From the NCBI GenBank assembly GCA_932294295.1, contig OW028580.1:25876975-25940974 (forward strand): a DNA stretch of 64,000 nucleotides, given 5' to 3'. Below are positions 48,433 to 59,500 of this stretch, one piece after another (the stretch's first letter is position 1; each line of letters opens with the position of its first letter). The notes under the pieces are model-generated. The model saw only the letters and a program-made list of their open reading frames with translations, did not search any database and was not told where the DNA came from. The DNA comes from Alitta virens. Taxonomy: Eukaryota; Annelida; Polychaeta; Phyllodocida; Nereididae. A program made the translations under genes and the position numbers.

Positions 48433-48477
48433 GACTCCTCAGCCAGCATCCTCCAGCTGTCATCCTCAGTAGTAGCG
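48433..48477 (-). CDS. small coding exon, probable upstream exon of the ankyrin gene
   Basis: On the minus strand this 45-base block reads ATTEDDSWRMLAEE plus two bases (TC) before a donor GTGAGG. TC joins the T of the exon at 40399 to make Ser and gives LAEESLSSDFYLAEVMA across the junction, which looks like natural protein sequence. The acceptor used here is CTCCTCCAG at 48478-48480. An alternative AG at 48502-48503 would extend the exon to 48501 in the same frame and add HLVSVSSS. No start codon is seen, so further 5' exons must exist. Support is phase agreement and sequence plausibility only. Confidence 0.6.
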
Positions 48478-48552
48478 CTGGAGGAGACACTCACGAGATG
48501 ACTAAGAACTTTCCACGAATATAAGTGACAGGAGAAAACATCAATACACTGG

Positions 48553-48662
48553 GACTGACTGACTGACTGACTGACTGACTGACTGAATGACGTGCTGACT
48601 GACTGACTGACTGACTGACTATTCTAATCTATTCTAATCTATCTATCTATCTACCTATCCAC

Positions 48663-48694
<32 letters not shown>

Positions 48695-48858
48695 TCTATT
48701 CCAATCTATCTATCTATTCTAATCTATCTATTCTAATCTATCTATCTATTCTAATCTATCTATCTATTTTATTCCTATCTATTCTATTCTATTCTATTCT
48801 ATTCTATTCTATTCTATTCTATTCTATTCTATTCTATCCTATTCTATTCTATTCTAAA
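48553..48858. repeat. compound GACT, TATC, TTCTAATC and TTCTA repeats
   Basis: Four repeat types follow one another without unique spacers, directly upstream of the small coding exon on the minus strand. Confidence 0.93.
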
Positions 48859-49106
48859 GGACGTCGTTTGGAGTTAAGTTTCCAAGTATCTGAGTTCTGC
48901 TGTAATATTTCATCACAGCAATAACAACAACACAATTTAATGGAGTGTTCGTCTGATGATAACATTCTTTGTAAGATGAGTTACTTATACTTTGCTAACA
49001 CTAAAATGAAGATACAATTTATCTGGTAGTCCATATACTTAAATTTATACTTGTACAAATGCATTATACCCTAATAGTGAATTTTCACGGAAGGTTCTCT
49101 ATATTT

Positions 49107-49165
49107 CCACCAGGTGGCTATGACAGAATACTGCAATTCTATTGGCAGAAAAAGTTCCCGCCCTT
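49107..49165. promoter_or_regulatory. CTCF-like, CCAAT and E2F-like sites
   Basis: CCACCAGGTGGC at 49107-49118 matches the CTCF core. It is followed by CTATTGGC (inverted CCAAT) and TTCCCGCC (E2F-like). A frame starting MSNKRKTSFAEF lies about 160 bases downstream on the plus strand but soon runs into a dispersed repeat, so I do not call a gene. Confidence 0.3.
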
Positions 49166-49483
49166 GGCTGTGATTAGCTGAAGAAAAGTGCATCCTAGCA
49201 GCAGTATTTTTAGTGCATTTTAATTAATATTTCACAGTTTATTATTTAGTTGATTTCTGTTATTTCCCTGAGAAAATTATATTCATAGAATAAGTTAGTG
49301 ATCTATTATGTCTGGAAAGCAAAATGAGTAATAAAAGAAAGACAAGTTTTGCTGAATTTAGGGCTGCTCAGCGAAACACGATTCTGTGCACGATAAACAA
49401 GTCCCAATACTGTTTATCTCATACCAAAACTTGTATTCCTTGCCGTTTTCATCTGCACACGATTCAATACTCAAAAACAATGA

Positions 49484-49998
49484 GTGCACATAATATTACT
49501 AACATTGACATGCTGTTATTTGTATACAATCGCCTTTTAATTAACCGAATCGACAATTTCAACTTCTGCTTGTCGTGAGACTATCACATGACCACGTCTT
49601 GGGGAGCGTTTCGTACTTCATATAAATGATAAATTATTTCTTATAAATCGACTTAAAATCAATCAAAGTAAAGTGTGCTAAGTACTTTATTTCACCTTAG
49701 TTAATATTATATTAATTGGTAGTAGCAGATAGTAGGGAAAGAGCTAGAAACTTTCATTTGATGCTCAACTTGAATTATTTCGTTTCATTAAATGTATGCT
49801 CCCTCGCATGGATCCTTTGATCACTAAATGACTTTGTCATCGCCGGTGAAAATTTAATAACTGCTTTTCAATTTTATGAAAAAAGGATGATATTAGCATT
49901 AATGCGTATATACTGCCTGGACTCAAAATTTAATCAACCAGTTGCAAAATACCGCGAAAAATAACGACGCAGAGCTCTGCCAGGATAGGTTATTAGGG
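49484..49998. mobile_element. partial relative of the repeat at 29.9-30.3 kb
   Basis: TTACTAACATTGACATGCTG, GACAATTTCAACTTCTGCTT and AATACCGCGAAAAATAACG parallel the other copy in the same order, with an extra 310 bases between blocks. The left inverted end is not seen. Confidence 0.45.
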
Positions 49999-51240
49999 AT
50001 ATAAACAGCACAGGTAAATGATTTATGATTAATAGGATTCCCTTAAGTATATGAATAAATGCACGACTTATCTGCATGATTTGGCCCTTAAAAACTGCTC
50101 AATAAAGTCTTGGCGCCCACACATTCATTCCTTTGTAATTTGGAATTGACACAAATCAGGCATTAAGCCATCTGTTGCCAAAGCTACCTACTAATGTGTT
50201 GGGCTATATGAAGAGGCGTAGCTCTTTAACGTGCCTGCGGCAGTATATTGTCTATGCAGAGGCAGGTATTGGGCTCCAATCTTGAGATAATCTTTATGCT
50301 TTAAAACTTATCATCACATATTTTTTTGGTAACAGTTAAAGTGTCCCTAAAAAAATAAATAATTCAATTTCTTTTTATATGGTCAAGTCACTTACAACAG
50401 AGACAATATCCTCCGCATGGTATATCACAACAACCTATGAACAGTGCCGCATTGATTGTTGCAGAGATTACATTTAATTCATATAGAAACAAGGGCCACA
50501 AAACATTAAGCCATTTATTTCATATGGAACCCAGGACTTTCAGAGGAACTGGCCAATGTCCCAGCCACTAAACCACCCCACTTAGACCACCCAGCTTCAC
50601 TGGTACAACCCTGAATCAGTCACCCAAAAACACCGACACCAAGGCCTTACACATCAATTAGGGTTAATTCTGCCATCTAGCACTTTAAAACCACTTGCTA
50701 GTAGAGATCTTTTTGATCCAAAGACACATTCTCTGCTCCACTCTGGTTGGTGGGCGAAAACGAGGCCGCTGTCAAGACAATTACTGTCACGTGAGCAGTC
50801 TTATGGGCCCCTATTGGTCGAGCGGGGTGATGGGGACCTCGGATAAAACAGAATGTGTCAAATCTTGTTTTCTGCCTTGATCTCATTTGAAGAAAGATCC
50901 ATAGGTTTTGTGTCTTTGGGTTATATGCTTGATTTGATGCACCAAATCTAGGAGACACTCTCAAATTAGACAGGAAGTATAGCTATGGAAATAACGTCAC
51001 AGAGAACTGTCATATCTGGCTGGCCCAACAATTTTGCCAAGTTATTAATGGTCTCATATATACCTGCGAGAGATTGGTGCCAAAAGATATATCATTCACA
51101 GTAATCATAATTTTGAAAATAACACCATTAGGGTAAATAGCAGAATATCTTCACAAATTTCAGAAATCATTTCCCAGCTATTATATTTTCTGTATTAATA
51201 TACAGTACAACTCATATCTTGCGTTCAGTCTTTTACAACA

Positions 51241-52240
51241 CCGAGCTAGACTGAGCTAGAATGAGCTAGACTGAACTAGACTGAACTAGACTGAACTAGA
51301 CTGAACTAGACTGAGCTAGACTGAGCTAGACTGAACTAGACTGAGTTAGACTGAGCTAGACTGAACTAGACAGAATTAGACTAAACTAGATAGAACTAGA
51401 CTGAACTAGACTGAGCTAGACTAAACTAGACTGAGTTAGACTGAACTAGACTGAACTAGATTAGACTGAACTAGACTGAACTAGACAGAACTAGACAGAA
51501 CTAGACTGAACTAGACAGAACTGGACTGAACTAGACTGAACTAGATTGAGCTAGACTGAACTAAACTGAGCTAGACTGAACTAGACAGACCAGACTGAAC
51601 TAGACTGAACTAGACATAACTAGACTGAACGAGACAGAACTAGACTGAGCTAGATTGAACTAGACAGAACTAGACAGAACTAGACATAATTAGACTAAAC
51701 TAGACTGAGCTAGACTGAACTAGACTGAACTAGACAGAACTAGACTGGACTAGACTGAACTAGACTGAACTAGACTGAACTAGACAGAACTAGACAGAAC
51801 TAGACTGAACTAGACAGAACTGGACTGAACTAGACTGAACTAGACTGAGCTAGACTGAACTAGACTGAGCTAGACTGAACTAGACAGACCAGACTGAACT
51901 AGACTGAACTAGACATAACTAGACTGAACGAGACAGAACTAGACTGAGCTAGATTGAAATAGACAGAACTAGACATAATTAGACTAAACTAGACTGAGCT
52001 AGACTGAACTAGACTGAACTAGACAGAACTAGACTGGACTAGACTGAGCTAGACTGAACTAGACTGAGCTAGACTGAACTAGACTGAACTAGACTGAACT
52101 AGACAGAACTAGACAGAACAAAACTGAACTAGACATAATTAGACTAAACTAGACAGGACTACACTGAACTAGACAGAACTAGACTGAACTAGACAGAACT
52201 AGACTGAACTAGACAGAACTGGATTGAACTAGACTGAACT
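51241..52240. repeat. 1-kb decamer satellite (CTAGACTGAA)n
   Basis: About 100 tandem units of CTAGACTGAA with variants (CTAGACAGAA, CTAGACTGAG, CTAGACATAA). The pattern has a higher order: a variant string containing CTAGACAGACCAGACTG at 51581 recurs at 51880, and the surrounding variants match, so blocks of about 300 bases were duplicated. TAG and TGA stops close the frames. Confidence 0.93.
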
Positions 52241-52449
52241 ATTTAGATGAGCCAGACCGCTATTACTACCTTCCCTTCTACCAACGACAAAACTAATCTA
52301 GGACTGTTTACTGAATGATACAATAAAAACCTGGTTAGAGGATAGAAGTATTGATATACAGAGATGCTAATGACCTTATGCATGATAATGATGATCCAAG
52401 GTAAGTGACTGTCAATTACCATTTCTTGTTGTCTTCCCGTTTGCATGGC

Positions 52450-52556
52450 TATGACAAACCGGAAGCAGGAAGTCCCTCTAAAAGGACCCATATTCAGCAC
52501 TTCCGGTATTCAGTACACAGGCAATATCCTCAACGTATCTCGCAGTACTCTGAGGT
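52450..52556. promoter_or_regulatory. ETS-site cluster next to the decamer satellite
   Basis: ACCGGAAGC, AGGAAGTCCC and ACTTCCGG occur within 60 bases, followed on the plus strand by a donor-like CTGAG before GTAACC. This could be a TSS with a short noncoding first exon, but no partner exon is seen. Confidence 0.2.
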
Positions 52557-52844
52557 AACCATTTTGTCAGTGCGCATTTGTTAGGCCATGTAAATATTTT
52601 CAAAAACATATTATTTAAAAGAGGTATTTTATGTTTCTTCTCCAGATAGAATGTCACATTGTCGATCCACGTCGGCCCATAGTCTGGCCGACTTGGCGTG
52701 CCATTTTGGGATATTTAGACATCTATAGCCAGCTGATGTGAACATTACCTAATGCTGCAAAATGTACACACTCGGAAGTTACAGATGAAAGGGGAAACAT
52801 TTTGGTTACACTCATTAGTAGTGTACTCAAATTTGTTGGATACC

Positions 52845-52922
52845 AGTCAGTCAGCCAATCAGCCAACCAGTCAGTCAGTTAGTCAGCCAGCCAGCCAGTC
52901 AGTCAGTGAGCCAGTCAGTCAG
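52845..52922. repeat. (CAGT)n/(CAGC)n microsatellite
   Basis: CAGTCAGT and CAGCCAGC units alternate for about 78 bases. Confidence 0.9.
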
Positions 52923-53262
52923 AAAGGTGGTCCAAATAACAAAAAATTATCATTTAAAGTCAGAAAGAGGGTTTTTTTTATTACCAGATGACTAAACATT
53001 CGTTGACGATTTAACTTGACGCCAGAATTAAAACCATACCTTTTAAGAATCCAAAAGAGACCTCGGCTGATAAATTAAAACACTCGTTACTTACTTAAAA
53101 TATGCACTGAACAAGAAGCAAAAAACAAAATTAAAAAATAAAATTAAACCAATACAATGCAAAGAGATCATACATTTTTGTTATCAAACCAACCACCAGT
53201 CCTTTCCTGCGTGGAGGCCTGATCGAGGGTCTTGCATCAAGACTGCAAATCCACAATAAATA

Positions 53263-53417
53263 TACATGGCCAAATGTGCCACATGCGTTTTACATGAGAA
53301 GGATAAACGCATGGAAAATGCATTGTTTTTAGCTAATTATAATGAGGCAAAAACCATGCGTTTTCCATGCGTTTATCCAAACGCATGGAAAACGCACGTG
53401 GCACATTTGGCCATGTA
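53263..53417. mobile_element. palindromic MITE-like repeat, family D, full length
   Basis: The best copy, about 155 bases. TACATGGCCAAATGTGCCAC at the left is exactly inverted at the right (GTGGCACATTTGGCCATGTA). Each arm carries two CATGGAAAACGC-type blocks, with a central AATTATAATGAGGC. Confidence 0.87.
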
Positions 53418-54779
53418 CCATAAATATTCCCCATCCGTACAGCATGAATTTTTCTAAATGAATTGCACACACCTGTGTCCTTCACATCACTCAAAACATA
53501 ACATGCATCAGGAGACATTTTGGATGGTCTAATACAATTAATTGATATGATCCAGACTCAAGGACACTGACAAACAATATTTTTCTTCCACCTGTGAGAT
53601 TCTAAGGGAAAACTCCAGCTAATTCATCATGGTGAGATCTTAATTGAATCTAGATGTGCATCTTAATTAAAATGTTTACTATCTACAAAAGTACAGTACA
53701 ATGCTGAAACTATGTATTAAAACTATTTGTTGGTGTTATACACAGTTTAATATGTTGCGCAGTGCCGCCCTCCCATGTTCAGTCTGGTAAAAGCTAGAAT
53801 AATCTAGGCAACTATTTCAAAACCCCTGCTACCTGACCAAATGCTCCAGCTGTATAGTTATATATATATCATTAAATCTGTAACTATAGACACACCATCA
53901 TAATATATATGTAGTATTTATTTCTTGTAATAGATACACAGATTTAAATAAGAAAATTATTACAGATCTACTATCTCTACAGTCCTAAGGCAACTAAACA
54001 CTATAAGAATAGCATACAATACAATTAATATAATTGCATGGCATTCTCATAGGTTCTATCGCAAATGTTTAGCATTTGTACTCCGTAATTTACTATTAGT
54101 GGATATATATGTGTTTGTGATGGTAGGGGGCTTCCGTTGAATTTACTATTAGGTGTCTCCAGCTAGGTGTGGCTTGGTTTGGCTTTTTGTGGCTTCAGGT
54201 AATTCACCCTTGCCCTGGACAGCTGGTAACACATCATTAAAGAGTGGTACTGTATTTACAGCGACAAGCATGACGAAATGTACATAAAGTTTCATAAAAT
54301 ATGGTAGACTCTACACAGCTGTAACAACCCATTCCTGGCTGTAGCTATAACTTGCTAAAGCCAGCCGCATCTGTCTACTCCTAGCATGAAGTCGGCTTAA
54401 ACCTACCACCACTGGAAAAATATAAACCTTGGTAAATGTAAAAAATGTATCTAATATATCGTAAATATGTATATGCAATAGACATGCATCTCTTCAACAA
54501 AAAAAAGACAAATATGCATAACTGTCAACTTATGCACTAAATAGTGCCGCATGTACTTTTAGATTCGGCTTTGAGTAGCCAGCTATAGCCAGAAAGTTCC
54601 ATTTGGTGGCAGGTAGCATCGTGTTGTATTTTACTAGCTGTGTCTAGGTTCAATTTGACAGGCCCTTCTCAATCAAACTAACTGTATTAGCAGCATCTCA
54701 ATAACTACATTTTTGGAGAAGTTTATCAAATTAGACACACACATTAGAGTCTGATGGTGGAATTTTATGGCTTCTTCCA

Positions 54780-54965
54780 ATTAATTAGTTCATTCATTAA
54801 TTCATATTTCTTTATTTCTTCTTTCTTTTTCTTCTTCATTCTTTCTTTTTCCTTCTCTCTTTTTTTCTTTTATACTATTCATTCATTTATCTTCACTTCC
54901 TTCTTTTTACTTTCTTTCTTTCATTCTTTTCTACGATCCTTCTTTCCTTGCTTTCTTCGTTTACA
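54780..54965. repeat. low-complexity pyrimidine (CTT-rich) tract
   Basis: TTCTTTCTTT with ATTCATTC pieces. The open plus-strand frame is Phe/Ser repeat sequence, not a gene. Confidence 0.85.
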
Positions 54966-55247
54966 TCCATTTAGATTCTGCACTGACCAGAACTCACTGA
55001 TTGCATCGGTGTAAAACAGGGCACCTTCCAAGCCATCTATTAGACTTGGCAATTCTTGATTTCTGTAGTTGAAGCATCTGGTCAGCAGCCCAATATGGAG
55101 AACAGGGTCTTTGTAAGTGTTTGAAGTAGGGGAACCCCCAGGCCAGAGCAATGGTCAATGATGACCACAGGCCGAAATTGGGTAGTTCAAAGAAAAAAGA
55201 GAAAGATTGGAAATGAACAAATGAGATACACAGATAGACAGAAAGAT

Positions 55248-55251
55248 ATAG

Positions 55252-55312
<61 letters not shown>
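55248..55312. repeat. (GATA)n microsatellite
   Basis: About 15 GATA units, almost pure. Confidence 0.95.
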
Positions 55313-55320
55313 TCCAAGAG

Positions 55321-55500
55321 ATTACTTGCCTCATCATAGCCACCAAGTACAAAATCACTTTCCATGTCATTTGAAAGACATCTAGCTGAGATATAGCTCA
55401 TGAACAGTGCAGTGCCTGGGTCGAAATTGGAACCTAGGACCTTCAGCAGAGCTATCCATTATGGTAAATGGTCAATGCCTTCACCACTAGGCCAAAATGC
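55321..55500 (-). mobile_element. SINE family B, partial
   Basis: GATATAGCTCATGAACAGTG, GCCTGGGTCGAAATTGG and TTCACCACTAGGCC match the head half of family B. The body side stops at a GATA microsatellite. Confidence 0.6.
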
Positions 55501-56103
55501 TCATTATAGTCACTTTGACTCTCTCAACAGCAAAATTCAAATTCGCTGACTGACACCAAGTTGCTGCTAGCTGCTAAAACACTGCATACTGTCAGCTTCA
55601 TACACTTATTCACTTTGCAACAGCCATGGCTGGGTACTCTAGAAAACCCCATGCGCTGCATTAAGTCTGCTCACGGCCAGCTCAGAAGCATCCTTGCTAG
55701 TGAATTCATTGAGCTGTGAGCCAAGGCAAACCTTAATCATTCTACCTCTTACTTATGGAATCCTTATTAGAAATTTGGAGGTTATGCAGCCTCATTTTGA
55801 ATGTCATGATATTGTTGTGTGTTTTCTGTCTTTTTTTTCCACTCTAATATTTTATGTTGGGGAGTTCTGTTGGTGGTAGTGTGTGTGTTCTTTAAATGTG
55901 TTTCGTTTTCTTTTTCATGTTTTGAATTTTTAGAGGGTTTTTGTGTTTGTAGTTCACTTCTATGTTTTATTCATTGAAACTTTCTTCAGGTTCTTTTCTT
56001 TTTCGTTTGTTCTCAGCTTGTTCTTCGGAATTTTAAGCGACATGTATATGTGGTGCGTACACATTCCTACACACCATACCAGATAGTTTTAGGTCGGCTC
56101 GAA

Positions 56104-56190
56104 GTATAGGCCAACCGGACGTGGCATTTTATCTGGTTAACCTCTTTGCACTCAATATTGTTCCATGAACTACATGAAGCTAACATGACA
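56104..56190. repeat. 85-bp sequence duplicated at 56582-56670
   Basis: CCGGACGTGGCATTTTATCT and TGCACTCAATATTGTTCCAT recur as CCGGACGTGGCATTTTATCT and TGCGCTCAATATTGCTCCAT. The copies are direct and about 480 bases apart, enclosing a family D palindrome and the solo LTR. Confidence 0.75.
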
Positions 56191-56212
56191 ATAAAAACAA
56201 TACATTTCATTA

Positions 56213-56366
56213 TACATGGCCAAGTGTGCCACGTGCGTTTTCCATGAGAAGGATAAATGCTTGGAATACGCATGGTTTTTAGCTAATTATAATGAGGCAA
56301 AACCCTGCGTTTTCCATGCGTTTTAATAAACGCATGGAAAACGCACGTGGCCCATTTGGCCATTTA
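56213..56366. mobile_element. palindromic MITE-like repeat, family D
   Basis: TACATGGCCAAGTGTGCCAC opens it; the right tip is altered to GGCCATTTA. It ends next to the solo LTR and lies between two diverged copies of an 85-base sequence (56104 and 56586). Confidence 0.82.
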
Positions 56367-56368
56367 GG

Positions 56369-56585
56369 TGTGATGACCCCGGCCACTGACCTAGCTAGGT
56401 CAGTGACCGCTTTAATGTGAACTGGGTGACCCCAGGCAACGTGACCACGCTGTCTTGGCGGGAACACCCAGGCTGCATTCAGTAGCTCTAGGATGGGGAG
56501 GTAGACAGGTTGTACGGCGGGACAGGGCAAATAAAGATTCCAAACTGGACTTTGCGACTCTTCGTCATTAACTAAGAACCTTACA
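56369..56585. mobile_element. probable solo LTR (217 bp)
   Basis: It begins TGTGATGACCCCGGCC and ends GAACCTTACA, the TG...CA ends of LTRs. TAGG lies directly on both sides (56365-56368 and 56586-56589), a 4-base target duplication. An AATAAA at about 56530 fits the R-region poly(A) signal near the 3' end. It contains a 22-base perfect palindrome (56384-56405). No internal retroelement sequence is adjacent. Family unassigned; Ty3/gypsy-like is a guess. Confidence 0.6.
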
Positions 56586-56892
56586 TAGGCCTACCGGACG
56601 TGGCATTTTATCTGGGTTAATCTCTTTGCGCTCAATATTGCTCCATTAATTACATGGAGCTAATAAGACACAATCGTGTTTATCATGAAAGAGAGCACTC
56701 TCCAAAACTGGGTTATTACTCTCTATCAAAATAATTAAAATCCCCAAAGAAAAAAAAAACAACCCCAGAATTACTACTGACATAGATTACACCCGACCAC
56801 ACATCTTCTTTGGATAAGAATTTATATTATAACACAACATTTCACATCAAGCACTTCTTACAAAATCACAGCCTGCAAACACATTACACCCA

Positions 56893-57090
56893 TCATTTAA
56901 TCCCTTTAAAATGTGCTTGACATTCCTCTAAAGTAATATTGAAAAGCCCTTGCGCGTGGCAGGAGCCTGTAGATGTGATGGAAACCACTGAATCGTGCAC
57001 TGTCTTCTGAATGGTTTGAGTGATGAAGTCACAATGGCTAAGGACATGTTCTAAGGGGCCCGAAGCATCCAATATGGCGGCAAGCCCCAT
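56893..57090 (-). other. small open frame of unknown status (65 codons)
   Basis: The minus-strand frame begins MGLAAILDASGPLEHVLSHC and ends AHFKGIK before a stop. Its composition is more protein-like than most short frames here, and the region is less AT-rich. The start overlaps a sequence resembling a YY1 core-promoter site (GCCGCCATATTGG), with TGACGT just upstream. I recognise no domain. It may be a chance frame, an unrecognised transposon piece, or the first exon of a minus-strand transcript. Confidence 0.2.
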
Positions 57091-57369
57091 ACGTCACTGA
57101 CAACCCGGGGCAAAACGGCCACCACCTGATCAGCTATTACAGCCCTTATTTCATATATCACTAGGCAAGGGGTCAAAAGTGCCCCAGAGATCACATGACC
57201 ATCAGGCTCCCCCACCAGTGTGGACTCCCAGTGTCCTTAACACCCCATAGGGTGACACGGGTTACATTAATTATGGATATTATTACGTAATGCATGTAAT
57301 ATGTAGGACGAAAACAGTTTTATTGAAGGAAATATATGAGAAAGATGAGCAGGCAGATTTAAGAGCCCA

Positions 57370-57560
57370 TTCTATTCTAGTCATTTGTTCTTGTTAGATT
57401 TAGGTTCTATTCTATTTTTGTTAGAATTGAGATTCTATTCTATTCTATTCTTTTCCAGTTACTATTTTCACGCCTGTCTTATTCAATTTTATTCCATTCT
57501 GTGGCTATTTATATGTCTATTCCAGTTACTATTCTATTCTATTCTTTTCTATCCGTTGGC
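57370..57560. repeat. (TTCTA)n degenerate tract
   Basis: ATTCTATTCT blocks separated by diverged bases. Confidence 0.8.
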
Positions 57561-58164
57561 AACAACAGCAAAAACAAAATAATTTCAACATTTTTTTAAC
57601 TTCTTTTATAAGACAATATTTTGTCAAAGAAAGTATTGTGCGTTCAATTCCAGATTCAGATGCCTTGAATCAAATTTCAATATGTAATTTTTTTTGTATC
57701 CAATATCAGCAGAATTGGTGAGCAACGATGTATTGTATTACTGTGGAAATTTCTTGCACATACAAGTTTACCCAGATAATCGTGCCCATTTAACAGATGA
57801 TTCTATGTTGAGAATTGCATAATTATGCAAAGTGATTTGACCCCACTCTGGCGGAAATGCTCATATTCCTTTATTTTTTATAATCAACGTCACTAAACAG
57901 GATGCTATATTATTATTTTTTTAAATAAAATATACACTGTTTCACAAACATACGGTATGACGTACACCATCCCAGATGTGGCACCTCTCTTGGAAATTCC
58001 CATTAAAGGACCGAAATCATGTGGAATATCAACAAAAAAGTATGGTAATATTTTCATAGGAGTACACTTTCTTTTGAGAGTGACTGTAAAGTATCTGTTA
58101 CTGACAGTGGCGTGAATTTTGATTAACTGGCAAGATGAAGTATTCAATAAATAAAAACAGCACT

Positions 58165-58610
58165 GAGGGAATGACTAACTCATTGACTGAATACCTTAAT
58201 CGACTAACCATAACATTGACTTGCCTTTTTTAAAATTGACTGACTAACCGACTGACTGACTGACTAACTGACTGACTAACTGACTGACTAACTGACTGAC
58301 TGACCATGTAATTGATTTAAATGACAAACTTTATAACTGACAGGGTACATGGCTGATAATAACTAACTAACCACTTGATTGACTGAATAACTGACTGAGT
58401 GACTGATTGACAGACTGACTGGCTTACTGACTAGCCATTTATTTGACTGATTGACTGACTAACAGACTGCTCTTATAAGGCAATCATGACTGAATGACAC
58501 TCCCGACTATCTATCTAAATAATCAACTAGCCTACTCAATAACTGCTTGACTGAATGACCGACTGACAGACTGACCAACTCATTGACTTGCTCAGTCACT
58601 CATACCCCAC
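58165..58610. repeat. (GACT)n degenerate tract, 445 bp
   Basis: GACTGACTAACT units in all states of decay. It is the longest GACT region in the window. Confidence 0.88.
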
Positions 58611-59231
58611 TGGCTACCCCAAGAGCTACTGCAAAAGCATGGCATAAAAGAACTGCTCTCTTTATGACCAAACGACCGTTCTATTTCTTTTAAAGAATCT
58701 ATTATTTCCTTGTGGTCAGCAATCGGTTTCTCTTTGGTTGGTCATCAGCCCCTTGGGTCCAGATGTTGCTATAACTGGACCACAGAGACATGGACTGGCC
58801 CAAAAGGATCGAATTAGTGGACAGCACATGCAAGGGTCCATTTTAAGGGACAGTCTAGTGAGTCGACATGCAAAGGGCCAGTGGAAAGGGCCTGTCTACA
58901 GACTATGAAACATCTTGGCTTAGTGGCCTTTCATGGAAGTGGTCTTTGTCCTTCACTCAAAAACATCTGCCTCCTAATGAAGATCTACATATTTAGTCAA
59001 GCCCTGCAATTACTACAAGCAGCACAAGGGCCATTTGTTTTGGTTTTCTTCTACTTCCAAAGCCAAACACCTGTCTTAAAGCTACCACAGGAACTTCGGC
59101 CTATCCATCATTGCAAAGTCTATGGAACACAGGAAAAGGTCAGGACTGCTCAAAGAGTTTTAAGGGACCAAGGGATCTAGTTCTCATCATGCAAGGAAGA
59201 CTGGCCTTCTACCAACCACCCCAAACTAATG

Positions 59232-59341
59232 AAAAAGAAAGAAATAAAGAAAGAGAGAGAGAGAGGGGGGGGGAGAGAGAGAGAGGGGGGGGGGGTGAGA
59301 GAGGGAGAGAGAGAACGAGAGAGAGGGAGAGAGAAAGAAAG
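59232..59341. repeat. (GA)n with two G runs
   Basis: GAGAGAGA interrupted by runs of 9 and 11 G, purine-only for about 100 bases. Confidence 0.93.
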
Positions 59342-59479
59342 ATTGGTAGAGTGATAGTGCTAGTACCAGACATGACAAATCTCACTCACTGAGAGTGAGT
59401 CTCACTCATTGTCACATTCGCCCTCATTAAGAGTGAGTCTCACTCATTTGGTTGCTGTCTCACTCCTCTAGAATTTCAT

Positions 59480-59500
59480 TTCCGCCATTTTGCCGGGGGT
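59480..59500 (-). promoter_or_regulatory. YY1-type core promoter motif
   Basis: CCGCCATTTTGCCGG reads as AAAATGGCGG on the minus strand, close to the YY1 initiator-type consensus. An ETS site (ACCGGAAGT) lies 400 bases away near 59909. Together they might mark a minus-strand start upstream of the ankyrin gene. There is no exon evidence. Confidence 0.2.

Noticed and set aside
48433..48513. Alternative reading of the small exon using a GTATGA donor further downstream
   Set aside because: That reading places stops in the frame that fits the next exon; the GTGAGG donor gives a clean phase join.
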